NCBI GenBank assembly: GCA_036557665.1
Contig: DATBHG010000072.1
Location: 1 to 64,000, forward strand
Direction: 5' to 3'
DNA length: 64,000 nt
Source: VAZQ01 sp036557665
Lineage (GTDB): Bacteria; Pseudomonadota; Alphaproteobacteria; Rhizobiales; Xanthobacteraceae
Numbering within the stretch: the first letter of the stretch is position 1; each line of letters begins with the position of its first letter. The notes below the pieces were generated by a model that was not told where the DNA came from, ran no database searches, and was given only the letters and a program-made list of their open reading frames with translations. This document shows positions 26,772 to 35,851 of the stretch, one piece after another. A program made the position numbers and the translations under genes.

Positions 26772-28151
26772 TTGGAGCCGCTACGGTTCAACAGGCGAAA
26801 CAATCAGCTTGTCGCGCGGCGTGCCGCAGAGACTGGGCGCGCTGTCGTCATTGAACCAGATCTGCGCAGTAAAGCAGCCGCGTACGCGCACGGAAGAAAA
26901 GAGTCTGGACGCACAGCGGAGCAGCGAATCGAGGAAGCCCTCGGCCTGGCGCGCGCCATCGACCTCAATGTAGTCTCATCCGGCATCGTCCCGGTCGGCA
27001 GCATTCGTCCAGCAACGTTCATCGGGAGCGGGAAGGTCGATGAGATTGCCGGACTGGTGAAGAGCGAGGACGCAGGCATCGTCATCGTCGACTGTGCCCT
27101 GTCACCGGTGCAGCAGCGCAATCTCGAGAGAGCCTGGAGTGCGAAGGTGCTGGACCGGACGGGTTTGATCCTTGAGATCTTCGGCCGCCGCGCCCGCACC
27201 CGCGAAGGCGCGCTGCAAGTCGAGCTCGCGCATCTCACGTATCAGCGGAGCAGACTGGTTCGCTCTTGGACTCACCTCGAGCGTCAGCGCGGCGGCTTTG
27301 GCTTCCTCGGCGGCCCAGGTGAAACCCAGATCGAGACTGACCGCCGCCTCATTGGCGAGCGCATTGCGCGGATCAAGAGCGAGCTGGACAAAGTCAAACG
27401 CACGCGCAAGCTGCACCGGCTTAGCCGCAAGCGCGTGCCTTATCCGGTCGCAGCACTCGTCGGCTACACCAATGCGGGCAAGTCAACCCTGTTCAACCGA
27501 ATGACGCGTGCGGGCGTTGTGTCTGCCGATATGCTGTTCTCGACTTTGGATCCGACGTTGCGAGCCATCGAGCTGCCTGGCGGCTTGCGTATCATTCTGT
27601 CCGACACTGTCGGCTTCATAGCGGAGTTGCCCACTACATTGATCGCTGCATTTCGTGCGACCCTGGAGGAAGTGGTCGAGGCCGACCTCATCCTGCATGT
27701 GCATGATATTTCGCATATGCAAAGCGAGGCGCAGGCTCACGATGTAGAGCACGTATTGGACCAGCTAGGTGTCACTCACGACGGAGGGCAGACAATCGAA
27801 ATCTGGAACAAGATGGACTGTCTGGATCCGGACGCTGCCGCCCGGATCCGCAATGTGGCCGCAAGGCAAGACGCCGACCGAAGGCCGGTCCCGGTATCCG
27901 CCCTTACCGGGGAGGGGGTTGACGAGCTGTTGGCCACGATCCAGTTGCGGCTGGCTGCAAGCCGGGTAACGCTGGACCTGTCGCTTGAGGCGGCGGATGG
28001 CGCCGGGTTGAGTTGGCTGCACCGTCACGCCGAAATCCTGGAACAGCGATCCGGGGACGACGGTCAGGTCAGGCTCACGATCCGCATTGATGCGTCGAAT
28101 GCGGAAAAAGCTCGGGCCAGATTTTCACCCCACGCAGCCGTGGCACGCTAA
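26772..28151 (+). CDS. hflX: GTPase HflX
   Basis: A ribosome-associated GTPase that splits or rescues 70S ribosomes under stress. It has 459 residues: an N-terminal HflX domain (about 20-185) with GSGKVDEI, a Gly-rich helical linker GGFGFLGGPGETQIETDRR, and a G domain with GYTNAGKST (G1), SDTVGFIAELP (G3) and NKMD (G4). The start is a TTG immediately after the hfq stop; GGAAAGGG in the end of hfq can act as ribosome binding site. It is the last plus-strand gene before the candidate dif site. Confidence 0.95.
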   Translation: MEPLRFNRRNNQLVARRAAETGRAVVIEPDLRSKAAAYAHGRKESGRTAEQRIEEALGLARAIDLNVVSSGIVPVGSIRPATFIGSGKVDEIAGLVKSEDAGIVIVDCALSPVQQRNLERAWSAKVLDRTGLILEIFGRRARTREGALQVELAHLTYQRSRLVRSWTHLERQRGGFGFLGGPGETQIETDRRLIGERIARIKSELDKVKRTRKLHRLSRKRVPYPVAALVGYTNAGKSTLFNRMTRAGVVSADMLFSTLDPTLRAIELPGGLRIILSDTVGFIAELPTTLIAAFRATLEEVVEADLILHVHDISHMQSEAQAHDVEHVLDQLGVTHDGGQTIEIWNKMDCLDPDAAARIRNVAARQDADRRPVPVSALTGEGVDELLATIQLRLAASRVTLDLSLEAADGAGLSWLHRHAEILEQRSGDDGQVRLTIRIDASNAEKARARFSPHAAVAR

Positions 28152-28192
28152 CCCGAACCCGCAGTCTGCACCCGCGCTATTTACACTAAGCG

Positions 28193-29011
28193 CTACTTGG
28201 GGTGTCCTTCGCTTGCCATGGCTTCGCGCTGTTTGACTTCCTGCCAGAGAGCTTCCATTTCGGCGAGCGTCGCTTCACTCGGGCGTCTGCCGTGTTCCGC
28301 CAGTATTTTCTCCAGCTCTGAAAAACGGCGCTCGAACTTCTGATTCGTGGCGCGCAGAGCGCTCTCCGGGTCAGCTCCGATGTGACGAGCGAGATTGACT
28401 ACGGCGAATAGCAGATCGCCTACCTCCGCACCGGCCGCCGCAGTATCATGGCGCGCCAGCTCTGCCTCGATCTCGCTTATTTCCTCGCGGATCTTGTCGA
28501 GCACTGCCCGAGGATCGTTCCAGTCGAAGCCGACTTTGCCGGCCTTGAACTGCAGTTTGAGGGCGCGGATCAGGGCAGGCAACGAGACAGGGACACCCGC
28601 AAGCGCCCCCTGGTCGGCCTGCAGTTTCGACTTTTGCATCCGCTCCTGGACCTTAATGCGCTCCCAAAGCCCCTCGACCTCACGCGCGTCAAGCGCCTTG
28701 GCGTCCCCGAAAACGTGCGGATGGCGCCGCACCAGCTTTTCGTTCAGGCTCCTCACCACGTCTGCGAATCCGAATGCACCTTGCTCCTGTGCCATCCGGG
28801 CGTGGAAGACGACTTGCAGCAGCAAATCACCCAGCTCTTCGCGCAGATCACCGAGGTCTCCACGTCCGATGGCATCGGCGACCTCGTAAGCCTCTTCGAT
28901 CGTGTAGGGGGTGATGCTGGCAAAATCCTGCGCAAGATCCCAAGGACAGCCAGAGCCGGGCGTGCGCAACGCCGCCATGATCTCAAGCAGCCGTTCGATC
29001 TCTGACATCAA
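28193..29011 (-). CDS. mazG: Nucleoside triphosphate pyrophosphohydrolase MazG
   Basis: Hydrolyses NTPs and dNTPs to monophosphates, cleaning the nucleotide pool. It has 272 residues with two MazG domains. The first has the metal-binding EEAYEVADAI and the REELGDLLLQVVFHARM helix at about residues 35-75; the second, at about 165-240, has the weaker EISEIEAELA and EVGDLLFAVVNLARHI. The tail holds ATLAEMEALWQEVKQRE. It is convergent with hflX, with 41 bases between the stops. The candidate dif site lies upstream of its start. Confidence 0.95.
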   Translation of the reverse strand: MMSEIERLLEIMAALRTPGSGCPWDLAQDFASITPYTIEEAYEVADAIGRGDLGDLREELGDLLLQVVFHARMAQEQGAFGFADVVRSLNEKLVRRHPHVFGDAKALDAREVEGLWERIKVQERMQKSKLQADQGALAGVPVSLPALIRALKLQFKAGKVGFDWNDPRAVLDKIREEISEIEAELARHDTAAAGAEVGDLLFAVVNLARHIGADPESALRATNQKFERRFSELEKILAEHGRRPSEATLAEMEALWQEVKQREAMASEGHPK

Positions 29012-29081
29012 GGAGACAGCCGAAAGCAGGCGCGTCCAGTAGCTTGCTTTGCTTGGCCGGCGGCAGACGCGGCCCGAGCCT

Positions 29082-29109
29082 GATTCGCATAAGGGATATT
29101 ATGGAACAT
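29082..29109. other. dif: Candidate dif site (XerC/XerD recombination)
   Basis: The 28-bp layout of a dif site is present: an 11-bp XerC-type arm GATTCGCATAA (29082-29092), a 6-bp centre GGGATA (29093-29098) and an 11-bp XerD-type arm TTATGGAACAT (29099-29109). Against E. coli dif the arms match at 9 of 11 and 8 of 11 positions, including all of CGCATAA and TTATG. It lies in the 138-base gap between mazG and the PhnP-like gene, at the point where gene orientation in the window changes from mostly plus to mostly minus. dif is where chromosome dimers are resolved by XerCD with FtsK. Confidence 0.72.
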
Positions 29110-29149
29110 TGATCCCCAGCCAGTTCTGGTGGGCAACTCTAACGCATAT

Positions 29150-29995
29150 TCAAACACTTGCGGCGGTTTGCTGCGTCTGCAATTCCGTCAACGCTATTTC
29201 CGGCAGCTCTATTGTCAGCCCGTCGTAAGCCGGCTCCACGTGCGGCGGAAGCTTCATACGCAACTCGTCGAAGTCGAGGTCCGAATGAAGGTTGGTCAGA
29301 ATTGCGCGCCGGGGTTTGATGCGCTCTATCCAGGCTAACGCCTCGCCGACACTGAAATGGCTGGGATGCGGGCGGTAGCGAAGTGCGTCCACCACCCAGA
29401 CATCCAGTCCCTGGAGCGCTGCAACGCTGTCAGAGGGCAAGCCGCTGAGATCGCAAGAATAGGCCAACCTACCGAAGCGAAAGCCGAGCGAGGCGATGTC
29501 GCCGTGCTGTTGCAGAAACGGCAGAGCCGTGATCGATCCGGCTGAGCCGCAAATGGTTACCGCTCGGCCGGGCTCTAGCCGATGCTCGGTCACAATGGGT
29601 GGATACTCGCTCCCCGGCGGCGACTGGAAGCAGTAGCCGAAACGCGCGCGGATCGCCGCTCCTGTCCGCTCGTCCAGGTATACGTCCACGCGCCGCCGGT
29701 GTTTGATGACGAGTGCGCGGAGGTCGTCGATACCATGGGTGTGATCGGCATGCGCGTGGGTGAAGAGCACGGCGTCGAGCCAGTCCACTTGCGCCGCGAG
29801 CAACTGCTCGCGCAGATCCGGCGAGGTATCGACCAGAACCTGGGTAGCGCTCGAACCACTGCGACGCTCGATCAGAAACGAAGTCCGCCGCCGGCGGTTC
29901 TTGAGATTGCCGGGGTTGCAGTCTCCCCAACCGAGCGCCGGGCGTGGCACGCCCCCGGAAGAGCCGCAGCCGAGAATCGTAAATTTCACGGTCAT
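29150..29995 (-). CDS. PhnP-like metallo-beta-lactamase fold hydrolase
   Basis: 281 residues of the MBL fold related to PhnP phosphodiesterases, opening FTILGCGSSGGVPRP and GDCNPGNLKNRRRR. Metal ligands are in the HAHADHTHG motif near residue 80, a His/Asp pair appears in the SCDLSG strand near 190, and a C-terminal His in LTNLHSDLDF near 245. PhnP cleaves cyclic phosphodiesters; the true substrate here is unknown. Its ATG overlaps the tatD stop by four bases, so the two form an operon, a common pairing in Hyphomicrobiales. Confidence 0.9.
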   Translation of the reverse strand: MTVKFTILGCGSSGGVPRPALGWGDCNPGNLKNRRRRTSFLIERRSGSSATQVLVDTSPDLREQLLAAQVDWLDAVLFTHAHADHTHGIDDLRALVIKHRRRVDVYLDERTGAAIRARFGYCFQSPPGSEYPPIVTEHRLEPGRAVTICGSAGSITALPFLQQHGDIASLGFRFGRLAYSCDLSGLPSDSVAALQGLDVWVVDALRYRPHPSHFSVGEALAWIERIKPRRAILTNLHSDLDFDELRMKLPPHVEPAYDGLTIELPEIALTELQTQQTAASV

Positions 29996-30786
29996 GCAGC
30001 GGCGGCGGCCCAGCGCGGAACCCTGGTGAAGAGCTGAAAGAAGTTGTCGCTGGTCTGCTGCGCAATAACTTCAAACGGCACATTGCGCGTCTCGGCCAGA
30101 ACGCGTGCTGTTTCGACAACATAGGCGGGCTCGTTTCGCTTGCCGCGGTAGGCGCCGGGGGCGAGATACGGCGCATCGGTCTCGATCAGGATGCGATCCG
30201 CGGGCAGGCTTCTGGCGATGGCACGCAGGTCTTCGGACTTCTTGAAGGTCAAAATGCCCGTGAACGAGACGTATAAGCCGAGCTCGACCGCGCGCTGCGC
30301 CAGATCAGCTCCGCCGGTGTAACAGTGTAGGACTGCCGCGAAGGCGCCCTTCCCCGTCTCCTCGCCCAGGACAGCCGCCATATCGGTATCCGCATCGCGG
30401 GAATGAATCACGAGTGGAAGGCCGGTGGACCGAGCAGCCGCAATGTGAGTGCGGAGCCCCCACATCTGGGCTTCGCGAGGACTGAAGTCGTAATGATAAT
30501 CCAGCCCGGCCTCGCCGATCGCGACGATTTTCGGATGCTGCGCGCGTGCGACGAGCTCCTCGACAGTTACATCAAGCTCTTCATGCGCATAATGCGGGTG
30601 GGTGCCGAGCGAGCAGTATACATCCGCAAACCGCTCGGCGACCGCGAGGACCTCGGCGTGTCGCTTGATCCGCGTCGAGATCGTGACCAGGCGTCCGACA
30701 CCGGCTGCCTGCGCGCGTGCCACCACGCCATCCAGCGCGCCGGCAAACTCCGGAAAATCCAAGTGACAGTGGCTATCGACCAGCAT
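29992..30786 (-). CDS. tatD: TatD family metal-dependent deoxyribonuclease
   Basis: A TIM-barrel hydrolase of 264 residues with 3'-5' exonuclease activity in characterised members. Metal ligands are seen in DSHCHLDF at residues 4-11, the Glu in AIGEAGLDYHYD near 92, His in LVIHSRDAD near 128, VLHCYTGG near 153 and Asp in IETDAPYLAP near 205. It overlaps the PhnP-like gene downstream. The gene before it, across 32 bases, is the small CxxC protein. Confidence 0.94.
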   Translation of the reverse strand: MLVDSHCHLDFPEFAGALDGVVARAQAAGVGRLVTISTRIKRHAEVLAVAERFADVYCSLGTHPHYAHEELDVTVEELVARAQHPKIVAIGEAGLDYHYDFSPREAQMWGLRTHIAAARSTGLPLVIHSRDADTDMAAVLGEETGKGAFAAVLHCYTGGADLAQRAVELGLYVSFTGILTFKKSEDLRAIARSLPADRILIETDAPYLAPGAYRGKRNEPAYVVETARVLAETRNVPFEVIAQQTSDNFFQLFTRVPRWAAAAA

Positions 30787-30818
30787 AATGGCAGGGGAAG
30801 GGGCAAGCGTAACGGCTG

Positions 30819-31097
30819 TCAGTGGCGCATATCCGATCCCGGTGCGCTCGCGTATTCGGCCTCAAACCTCGAGATTTCGCTCATCAGGTCCTCGACTATT
30901 CGCTGACGCAATGAAGGATCGGAACCCGAGATCAATTCGGCTACGGTTTTGCCCAGGGCGGAGATGATCTCGTCCATATCGATGGTATCTTTTTCGCCGC
31001 TGAGGGATCCATACTCGGCGTAGAAGTCGTCGATCGTGTCTGCAATGAGACAGTGCAAACAGGGCCGCTCATCGTTCGATCCTTCGGTATCCGACAT
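30819..31097 (-). CDS. Conserved small acidic protein with CxxC motif
   Basis: 92 residues, strongly acidic, with PCLHCLI near residue 13, two long predicted helices (MDEIISALGKTVAELI and SLRQRIVEDLMSEISRFEAEY) and no membrane segment. I do not recognise the family. It sits between metG and tatD on the same strand with gaps of about 30 bases each side and is probably cotranscribed. A single CxxC pair could bind metal as a dimer or be redox-active, which is speculation. Confidence 0.65.
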   Translation of the reverse strand: MSDTEGSNDERPCLHCLIADTIDDFYAEYGSLSGEKDTIDMDEIISALGKTVAELISGSDPSLRQRIVEDLMSEISRFEAEYASAPGSDMRH

Positions 31098-31126
31098 GGT
31101 AATGCCTTTCGATCGAAAGCTGGTAG

Positions 31127-32686
31127 TCAGGGGCTCGCTTCGCTCTCTACATAACGCGGAAACACCGGGGTTGGAGGCGGCAAGGTCGCTCCAGGCTCGA
31201 TGCGGTGGGAGCCTCCGATATCGCCGAACTGCCGCTTACCCTCCGGCACCGCCAAAAGATCGAGCAGTTTGAAGGCTGAGGCGGGCATGAACGGAACGCT
31301 GAGGATTGCGACTTGGCGGAGCACCTCGGCCGTTATGTAGAGAACCGTGCCCTGCCGGACGGGGTCGCTCTTGGCCAAAGCCCAGGGGGCTTCCCCGGCG
31401 AAATAGCGATTTGCCTGCGCAACGACCGCCCAGACCGCGTTGAGGACCTGATGCAGTTGCTGGGTCTTCATGGCTTGGCGTGCCTTGGCGATCATGCCGT
31501 CGGCGGCAGCCAGAATTTCCCGGTCAGGAGCGGATAATGGACCAGGTTTGGGCAACACACCGCCAAGCTGCCGCGCGACCATGGACAGCGAGCGCTGGGC
31601 GAGATTGCCGAGATCATTGGCGAGGTCGGCGTTGATGCGGCTGACAATCGCCTCGTGACTATAGTTGCCATCCTGGCCGAACGGGACCTCGCGCAGGAAA
31701 AAATACCTAAGCTGGTCAACGCCGTAGGTGTCGGCGAGGGCAAAGGGATCGATCACATTGCCAACCGACTTTGACATTTTCTCCCCCCGATTGAACAGGA
31801 AGCCATGGGAGAAGATGCGCCGCGGAACTTCGACACCGGCTGAGAGCAGGAAAGCCGGCCAGTAGACGGCGTGAAAGCGCAAAATGTCTTTTCCGATCAC
31901 GTGCAAATCGGCTGGCCAGTAGCGCCGAAACTTCGGATCATCGACGTCGGGATAACCTACCGCCGTGATGTAGTTCGTAAGCGCGTCGACCCACACATAC
32001 ATCACGTGATTGGGATTGCCCGGCACCTTGATTCCCCAGTCGAAGGTGGTCCGGGAGATGGAGAGATCCTGCAAGCCGCCCCGCACAAAGCTCACGACCT
32101 CGTTGAGCCGCTCCTTCGGAAGTACATAATCGGCGTACCGGGCATAGAGATCGAGCAGCCTGCTCTGGTACGCAGAGAGCCGAAAGAAATAGCTTTCCTC
32201 CTCCACCCATTCCACCGGCGTTCCTTGCGGGCCGACGCGCCCACCCCGCTCATCGAGCCGTGTTTCGCCGGCATCGTAGTAGGCCTCGTCGCGAACGGAG
32301 TACCAACCGGAGTATTTGCCCAGGTAGATGTCCCCTGCGGCTTCCATGCGCTCCCAGATGCCGATCGAAGCCCGATGATGGCGTTCCTCGGTGGTGCGAA
32401 TGAATTCGTCGTTCGAGCAGTTCAGCCGCTCGACCATGGCCTTGAAACGCGGCACATTGCGCTCAATCAACTGGGCGGGAGTAAGCTTCTCTTTCGTGGC
32501 AGTCTGCAGCATTTTCATGCCGTGCTCATCCGTGCCGGTAAGAAAGAGCACGTCATATCCGTCCAGCCGCATGAAGCGGGCTATGGCATCGGTCGCGATC
32601 GCTTCGTACGCGTGGCCGATATGCGGCGGGCCATTGGGATAGGCTATGGCAGTCGTAAGATAATAGCGCGGCTTGTCAGCCATCAA
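31127..32686 (-). CDS. metG: Methionine-tRNA ligase
   Basis: Class I aminoacyl-tRNA synthetase of 519 residues. HIGH is intact near residue 22 (PPHIGHAYE), LTGTDEHGMK follows near 50, and KMSKS is in GEKMSKSVGNVIDP near 305. The connective peptide lacks the zinc-binding cysteine cluster, and the C-terminal tRNA-binding domain of longer MetG is absent; this short form is the usual one in Alphaproteobacteria. The gene lies nine bases after holB and heads towards the small CxxC gene and tatD. Confidence 0.97.
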   Translation of the reverse strand: MMADKPRYYLTTAIAYPNGPPHIGHAYEAIATDAIARFMRLDGYDVLFLTGTDEHGMKMLQTATKEKLTPAQLIERNVPRFKAMVERLNCSNDEFIRTTEERHHRASIGIWERMEAAGDIYLGKYSGWYSVRDEAYYDAGETRLDERGGRVGPQGTPVEWVEEESYFFRLSAYQSRLLDLYARYADYVLPKERLNEVVSFVRGGLQDLSISRTTFDWGIKVPGNPNHVMYVWVDALTNYITAVGYPDVDDPKFRRYWPADLHVIGKDILRFHAVYWPAFLLSAGVEVPRRIFSHGFLFNRGEKMSKSVGNVIDPFALADTYGVDQLRYFFLREVPFGQDGNYSHEAIVSRINADLANDLGNLAQRSLSMVARQLGGVLPKPGPLSAPDREILAAADGMIAKARQAMKTQQLHQVLNAVWAVVAQANRYFAGEAPWALAKSDPVRQGTVLYITAEVLRQVAILSVPFMPASAFKLLDLLAVPEGKRQFGDIGGSHRIEPGATLPPPTPVFPRYVESEASP

Positions 32687-32695
32687 GCATAGGTA

Positions 32696-33739
32696 TCAAC
32701 CGCGCGATGCCTCGGCAAGCCATCCAAACACGTTGAAGACCAATGGCTTGCGGTCAAGATTGAAAGTGTCGACATCGCGTGCCGACTGGTTGAACCTTTG
32801 CCAAATCCCGGCCAGCCGATTGAGGAGCGCGGGATCCTGCGGCCCGGAGCTTAGCCGAGCGGCTAGCCAAGCGTTCACCGCGTCCACAAACGCCGCGAGG
32901 GTACCGGAATCGCTTCCATAGATCCGGTCTCCGACGACATGCAGGGCGCTAGGATCGATTGCCGGCAGAGCATCGAGCAGAGCCGTGACGCGTCTGCGCA
33001 AATCGAGAGCATCCGTATCGAGAAGCTCGACAGCGCGGCGAACACTGCCTTCGGCAGCGGCTGCAGCCGCGATTACGCCAGGATCGTCCGCGTCACGTGC
33101 AATCGCCGCCGCGGCTGCGCGCGCAACATCGCCCGGCGCGAGAGGCCGCAGGCTGAGCACGCGACAACGGGAGCGGATCGTCGGCAGAACCCGTGCTGCG
33201 GAATGGCTCACCAGGAGCAGCAACGCCCGCCGCGGCGGCTCCTCCAGGACCTTGAGCAGCGCATTGGCACCGGACTCATTGAGCTCGTCCACCACATCCA
33301 CGATCGCGATGCGCCATCCCCCCTCCGCCGGGGTCGAGCCAAAGAACGCGACACTCCTGCGGACGTCCTCGACCCGGATGTCCTGGTGGAGCTTCCCGGT
33401 CTTTTCGTTGATTGTGCGCTCGAGCACCAGCAGATCGGCATGAGCCTGTGCCGCGATGCGACGAGCCACCGGATGCGCAGTATCGACCTTTAGCGATGTC
33501 GCCCGCTGCACCGTCGTCAGGCTGTTCTCGGGATGTGCGAGGACGAACCGCGCCATCCGATAGGCGAGGGTCGCTTTCCCGATTCCGGCCGGTCCGGCCA
33601 GCAGCCAGCCATGGGGCAACCGGCCAGAGCGGTAGCTTTCCAGCAGTGCCGCTTCCGCATCCCCATGACCATGGAGTACCGATGTCTCGCGCGGGGGCAG
33701 CGGATCGCCGTGCTCCGGGCTCTCGGTGGGCTTGCTCAT
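32696..33739 (-). CDS. holB: DNA polymerase III subunit delta'
   Basis: Part of the clamp-loader complex that opens the beta clamp. It has 347 residues with an AAA+ domain: Walker A GPAGIGKAT near residue 48, the VRRSVAFFGSTPAEGGW segment, Walker B-like IAIVDVVDELNESGANALLKVLEEPP and the sensor region LLLVSHSAARVLPTIRSRC. The ATG at 33737-33739 overlaps the tmk stop as ATGA; an upstream start in the frame would run far into tmk. The tmk-holB-metG-tatD order is widely conserved. Confidence 0.94.
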   Translation of the reverse strand: MSKPTESPEHGDPLPPRETSVLHGHGDAEAALLESYRSGRLPHGWLLAGPAGIGKATLAYRMARFVLAHPENSLTTVQRATSLKVDTAHPVARRIAAQAHADLLVLERTINEKTGKLHQDIRVEDVRRSVAFFGSTPAEGGWRIAIVDVVDELNESGANALLKVLEEPPRRALLLLVSHSAARVLPTIRSRCRVLSLRPLAPGDVARAAAAAIARDADDPGVIAAAAAAEGSVRRAVELLDTDALDLRRRVTALLDALPAIDPSALHVVGDRIYGSDSGTLAAFVDAVNAWLAARLSSGPQDPALLNRLAGIWQRFNQSARDVDTFNLDRKPLVFNVFGWLAEASRG

Positions 33740-34413
33740 TGGGCACTCGAAGTGCTCAGCGCCGAAACAGCCGCAGGAGAAAAGCGCTCGCTCACCTCCT
33801 CCCAGATGCGCTCGGACACGCGGGACTTGGGCTCGGTTGCATCGATGATCACGCAACGCTCCGGCTCGGAAGCCGCCAGGCGACTATAAGCTTCACGTAG
33901 CTCCCGATGGCTCGCGAGCGATTCTGCCTCGAAGCGATCTGGAGCTGCCTCCCCGCGGCGTTTCTGCGCCCGTGCGAGCCCAGTTTCCGCAGGCACGTCC
34001 ATGATCAAGGTAAGATCGGGCCGCAAGTCTCCGACGGTCACTCTTTCAAGCGCGCGGATGAATTTCGGATCCACATGGCCGAGCGTGCCCTGATAGATTC
34101 GCGTGGAATCGATAAAGCGATCGCAGATGACCCAGGCCCCACGCGCCAATGCCGGCTCTATGGTATTGCGGACATGATCGTCGCGAGCGGCAGCGAACAG
34201 CAAGGCCTCGGCCTCGGCCCCGAGCGGTCTGGCCGCGCCCGATATGAGCACGTGGCGGATCGCTTCAGCGCCCGGAGAGCCACCGGGCTCGCGCGTGAGA
34301 ACGACCTCGATTCCGAGCGCCTTGAGCCGATCTGCCAAAAAAGCGGAATGCGTCGTCTTGCCGGTACCCTCACCGCCTTCGAAGGTGATCAATCGCCCTC
34401 GCATGCTGATCAA
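33736..34413 (-). CDS. tmk: Thymidylate kinase
   Basis: Phosphorylates dTMP to dTDP. It has 225 residues: P-loop FEGGEGTGKTTHS near residue 10, LTREPGGSPGAEAIR near 40, the DR motif in ICDRFIDSTRIYQG near 95 and a LID region with RAQKRRGEAAPDRFE near 148. The start may be the ATG at 34413 or the ATG three codons later. Translationally coupled to holB. It follows dacA by about 74 bases. Confidence 0.95.
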   Translation of the reverse strand: MISMRGRLITFEGGEGTGKTTHSAFLADRLKALGIEVVLTREPGGSPGAEAIRHVLISGAARPLGAEAEALLFAAARDDHVRNTIEPALARGAWVICDRFIDSTRIYQGTLGHVDPKFIRALERVTVGDLRPDLTLIMDVPAETGLARAQKRRGEAAPDRFEAESLASHRELREAYSRLAASEPERCVIIDATEPKSRVSERIWEEVSERFSPAAVSALSTSSAQ

Positions 34414-34487
34414 CTAAGGTCCACGAGCTCCGCCCTCCCGCACCGACTTGGATAGCATTTCGCGCAAGTCGCGCGATCAGCATGCGA

Positions 34488-35714
34488 TTACAGCCGCTGA
34501 AGACCCGCGCGGAAGAAACCGATTACGAGCTCGGTTGCGGCATCAAACGCGCGGCCTGACAGCGAGCCGGTGCTGATGCTCTCGGCCGCCTGCAACGGGA
34601 CTTCCAGCACGAGAAAATCTCCGCGCCACACCTTTAGCGTTCCGATCGGCTGTCCTTCCTGCACCGGTGCCGGTACCGGCCCCGAATAGACGACCCGCGC
34701 AATGATCCTCTCGCGCGTGCCGCGTGGCACCATGAGTCTGACCTCCCGCGCGGCCTTCAACGGCACGTGCCCTTTTGCCCCGCCATAGAGCTTGGCCTGC
34801 GCGATCTCCTGGCCTTCGGCAAACAGCAGACCCGACTGAAAATTGCGAAACCCCCATTCCAGCAGCTTCCTGCTCTCGTCCGCCCTCTCCTTCTCCGACT
34901 TCAGTCCGTTGACCACCACGATGAGACGCAATCCGTTCTGGACGGCGGATCCCACCAGCCCATAGCCTGCTTCCTTGGTGAACCCGGTCTTGAGCCCATC
35001 GGCTCCGATACTTAACGCCAGCAAGGGATTGCGATTGAACTGGCGGATCTTGTTCCACGTAAACTCACGCTCCCCGTAGTATTTGTAGTACTCGGGGTAG
35101 GTCTGGATGATGTAACGCGCCAGCTTGGCAAGCTCCCGCGCGGTCATCAGTTGCATGGGATTCGGAAGTCCGTTCGAATTGCCGAAGGTGGACTTGGTCA
35201 ACCCCAGCTCGCGCGCGCGCTTCGTCATCAACTCGGCAAATGCCGCCTCGCTTCCGGCAATCCCCTCTGCCAGCACGATGCATGCATCGTTTGCGGACTG
35301 AATGATGACGCCGTGCAGCAGGTTGTCCACCGATACCTTGTTGTGGATCGGGATGAACATGCTCGAGGTGTGTGAAGGCGCCCCGCCTCGACGCCAGGCA
35401 TTCACACTGACGATGAATTCCTGTTCCGGCTTGACCTGCCCTTTTTGGATGAGATTGAGGACCACCTCCGCGGTCATCAGCTTGGAAAGGCTGGCCGGCG
35501 GGATGAGCTCGTCAGCCGCTTTTTCAAATAATACGCTGCCGCTGTCCGCCTCGATGAGAATGGCGTGCGGGGCCGCAGTCTGGTAGCCGTCCATCGACTT
35601 TGGCCCGGACACCGGATTGGGCGCAGCCCAGGCCCCTGCAACGCCGCACGCAAGAAATGTGGCGGCGCATAGTCTGCGCGACCGCATCCGTAACAGCTCG
35701 AGAAGACCCTTCAT
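34488..35714 (-). CDS. dacA: D-alanyl-D-alanine carboxypeptidase
   Basis: A periplasmic low-molecular-weight penicillin-binding protein that trims the terminal D-Ala from peptidoglycan stem peptides. It has 408 residues from the chosen ATG: a basic start and signal peptide (LCAATFLACGVAGAWAA), the nucleophile in PASLSKLMT (SxxK), SAND (SxN) and GLKTGFT (KTG). A C-terminal PBP5-type domain ends with an amphipathic helix (ATELVIGFFRAGLQRL) that should anchor it to the inner membrane. A start nine codons later, MRSRRLC, is also possible. Confidence 0.95.
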   Translation of the reverse strand: MKGLLELLRMRSRRLCAATFLACGVAGAWAAPNPVSGPKSMDGYQTAAPHAILIEADSGSVLFEKAADELIPPASLSKLMTAEVVLNLIQKGQVKPEQEFIVSVNAWRRGGAPSHTSSMFIPIHNKVSVDNLLHGVIIQSANDACIVLAEGIAGSEAAFAELMTKRARELGLTKSTFGNSNGLPNPMQLMTARELAKLARYIIQTYPEYYKYYGEREFTWNKIRQFNRNPLLALSIGADGLKTGFTKEAGYGLVGSAVQNGLRLIVVVNGLKSEKERADESRKLLEWGFRNFQSGLLFAEGQEIAQAKLYGGAKGHVPLKAAREVRLMVPRGTRERIIARVVYSGPVPAPVQEGQPIGTLKVWRGDFLVLEVPLQAAESISTGSLSGRAFDAATELVIGFFRAGLQRL

Positions 35715-35851
35715 GGAATGCGTGCAAATCCTTGAAACCGGCGGTGCTGGACCTTCTGCCGCCATCTGATTAACAAGCTCCGCATCGGCAAATCAATGCT
35801 GGCTTACCTTTTTTGAATTCACTGCCCCCCGCTCGCTTTGAAGCTGTGACC

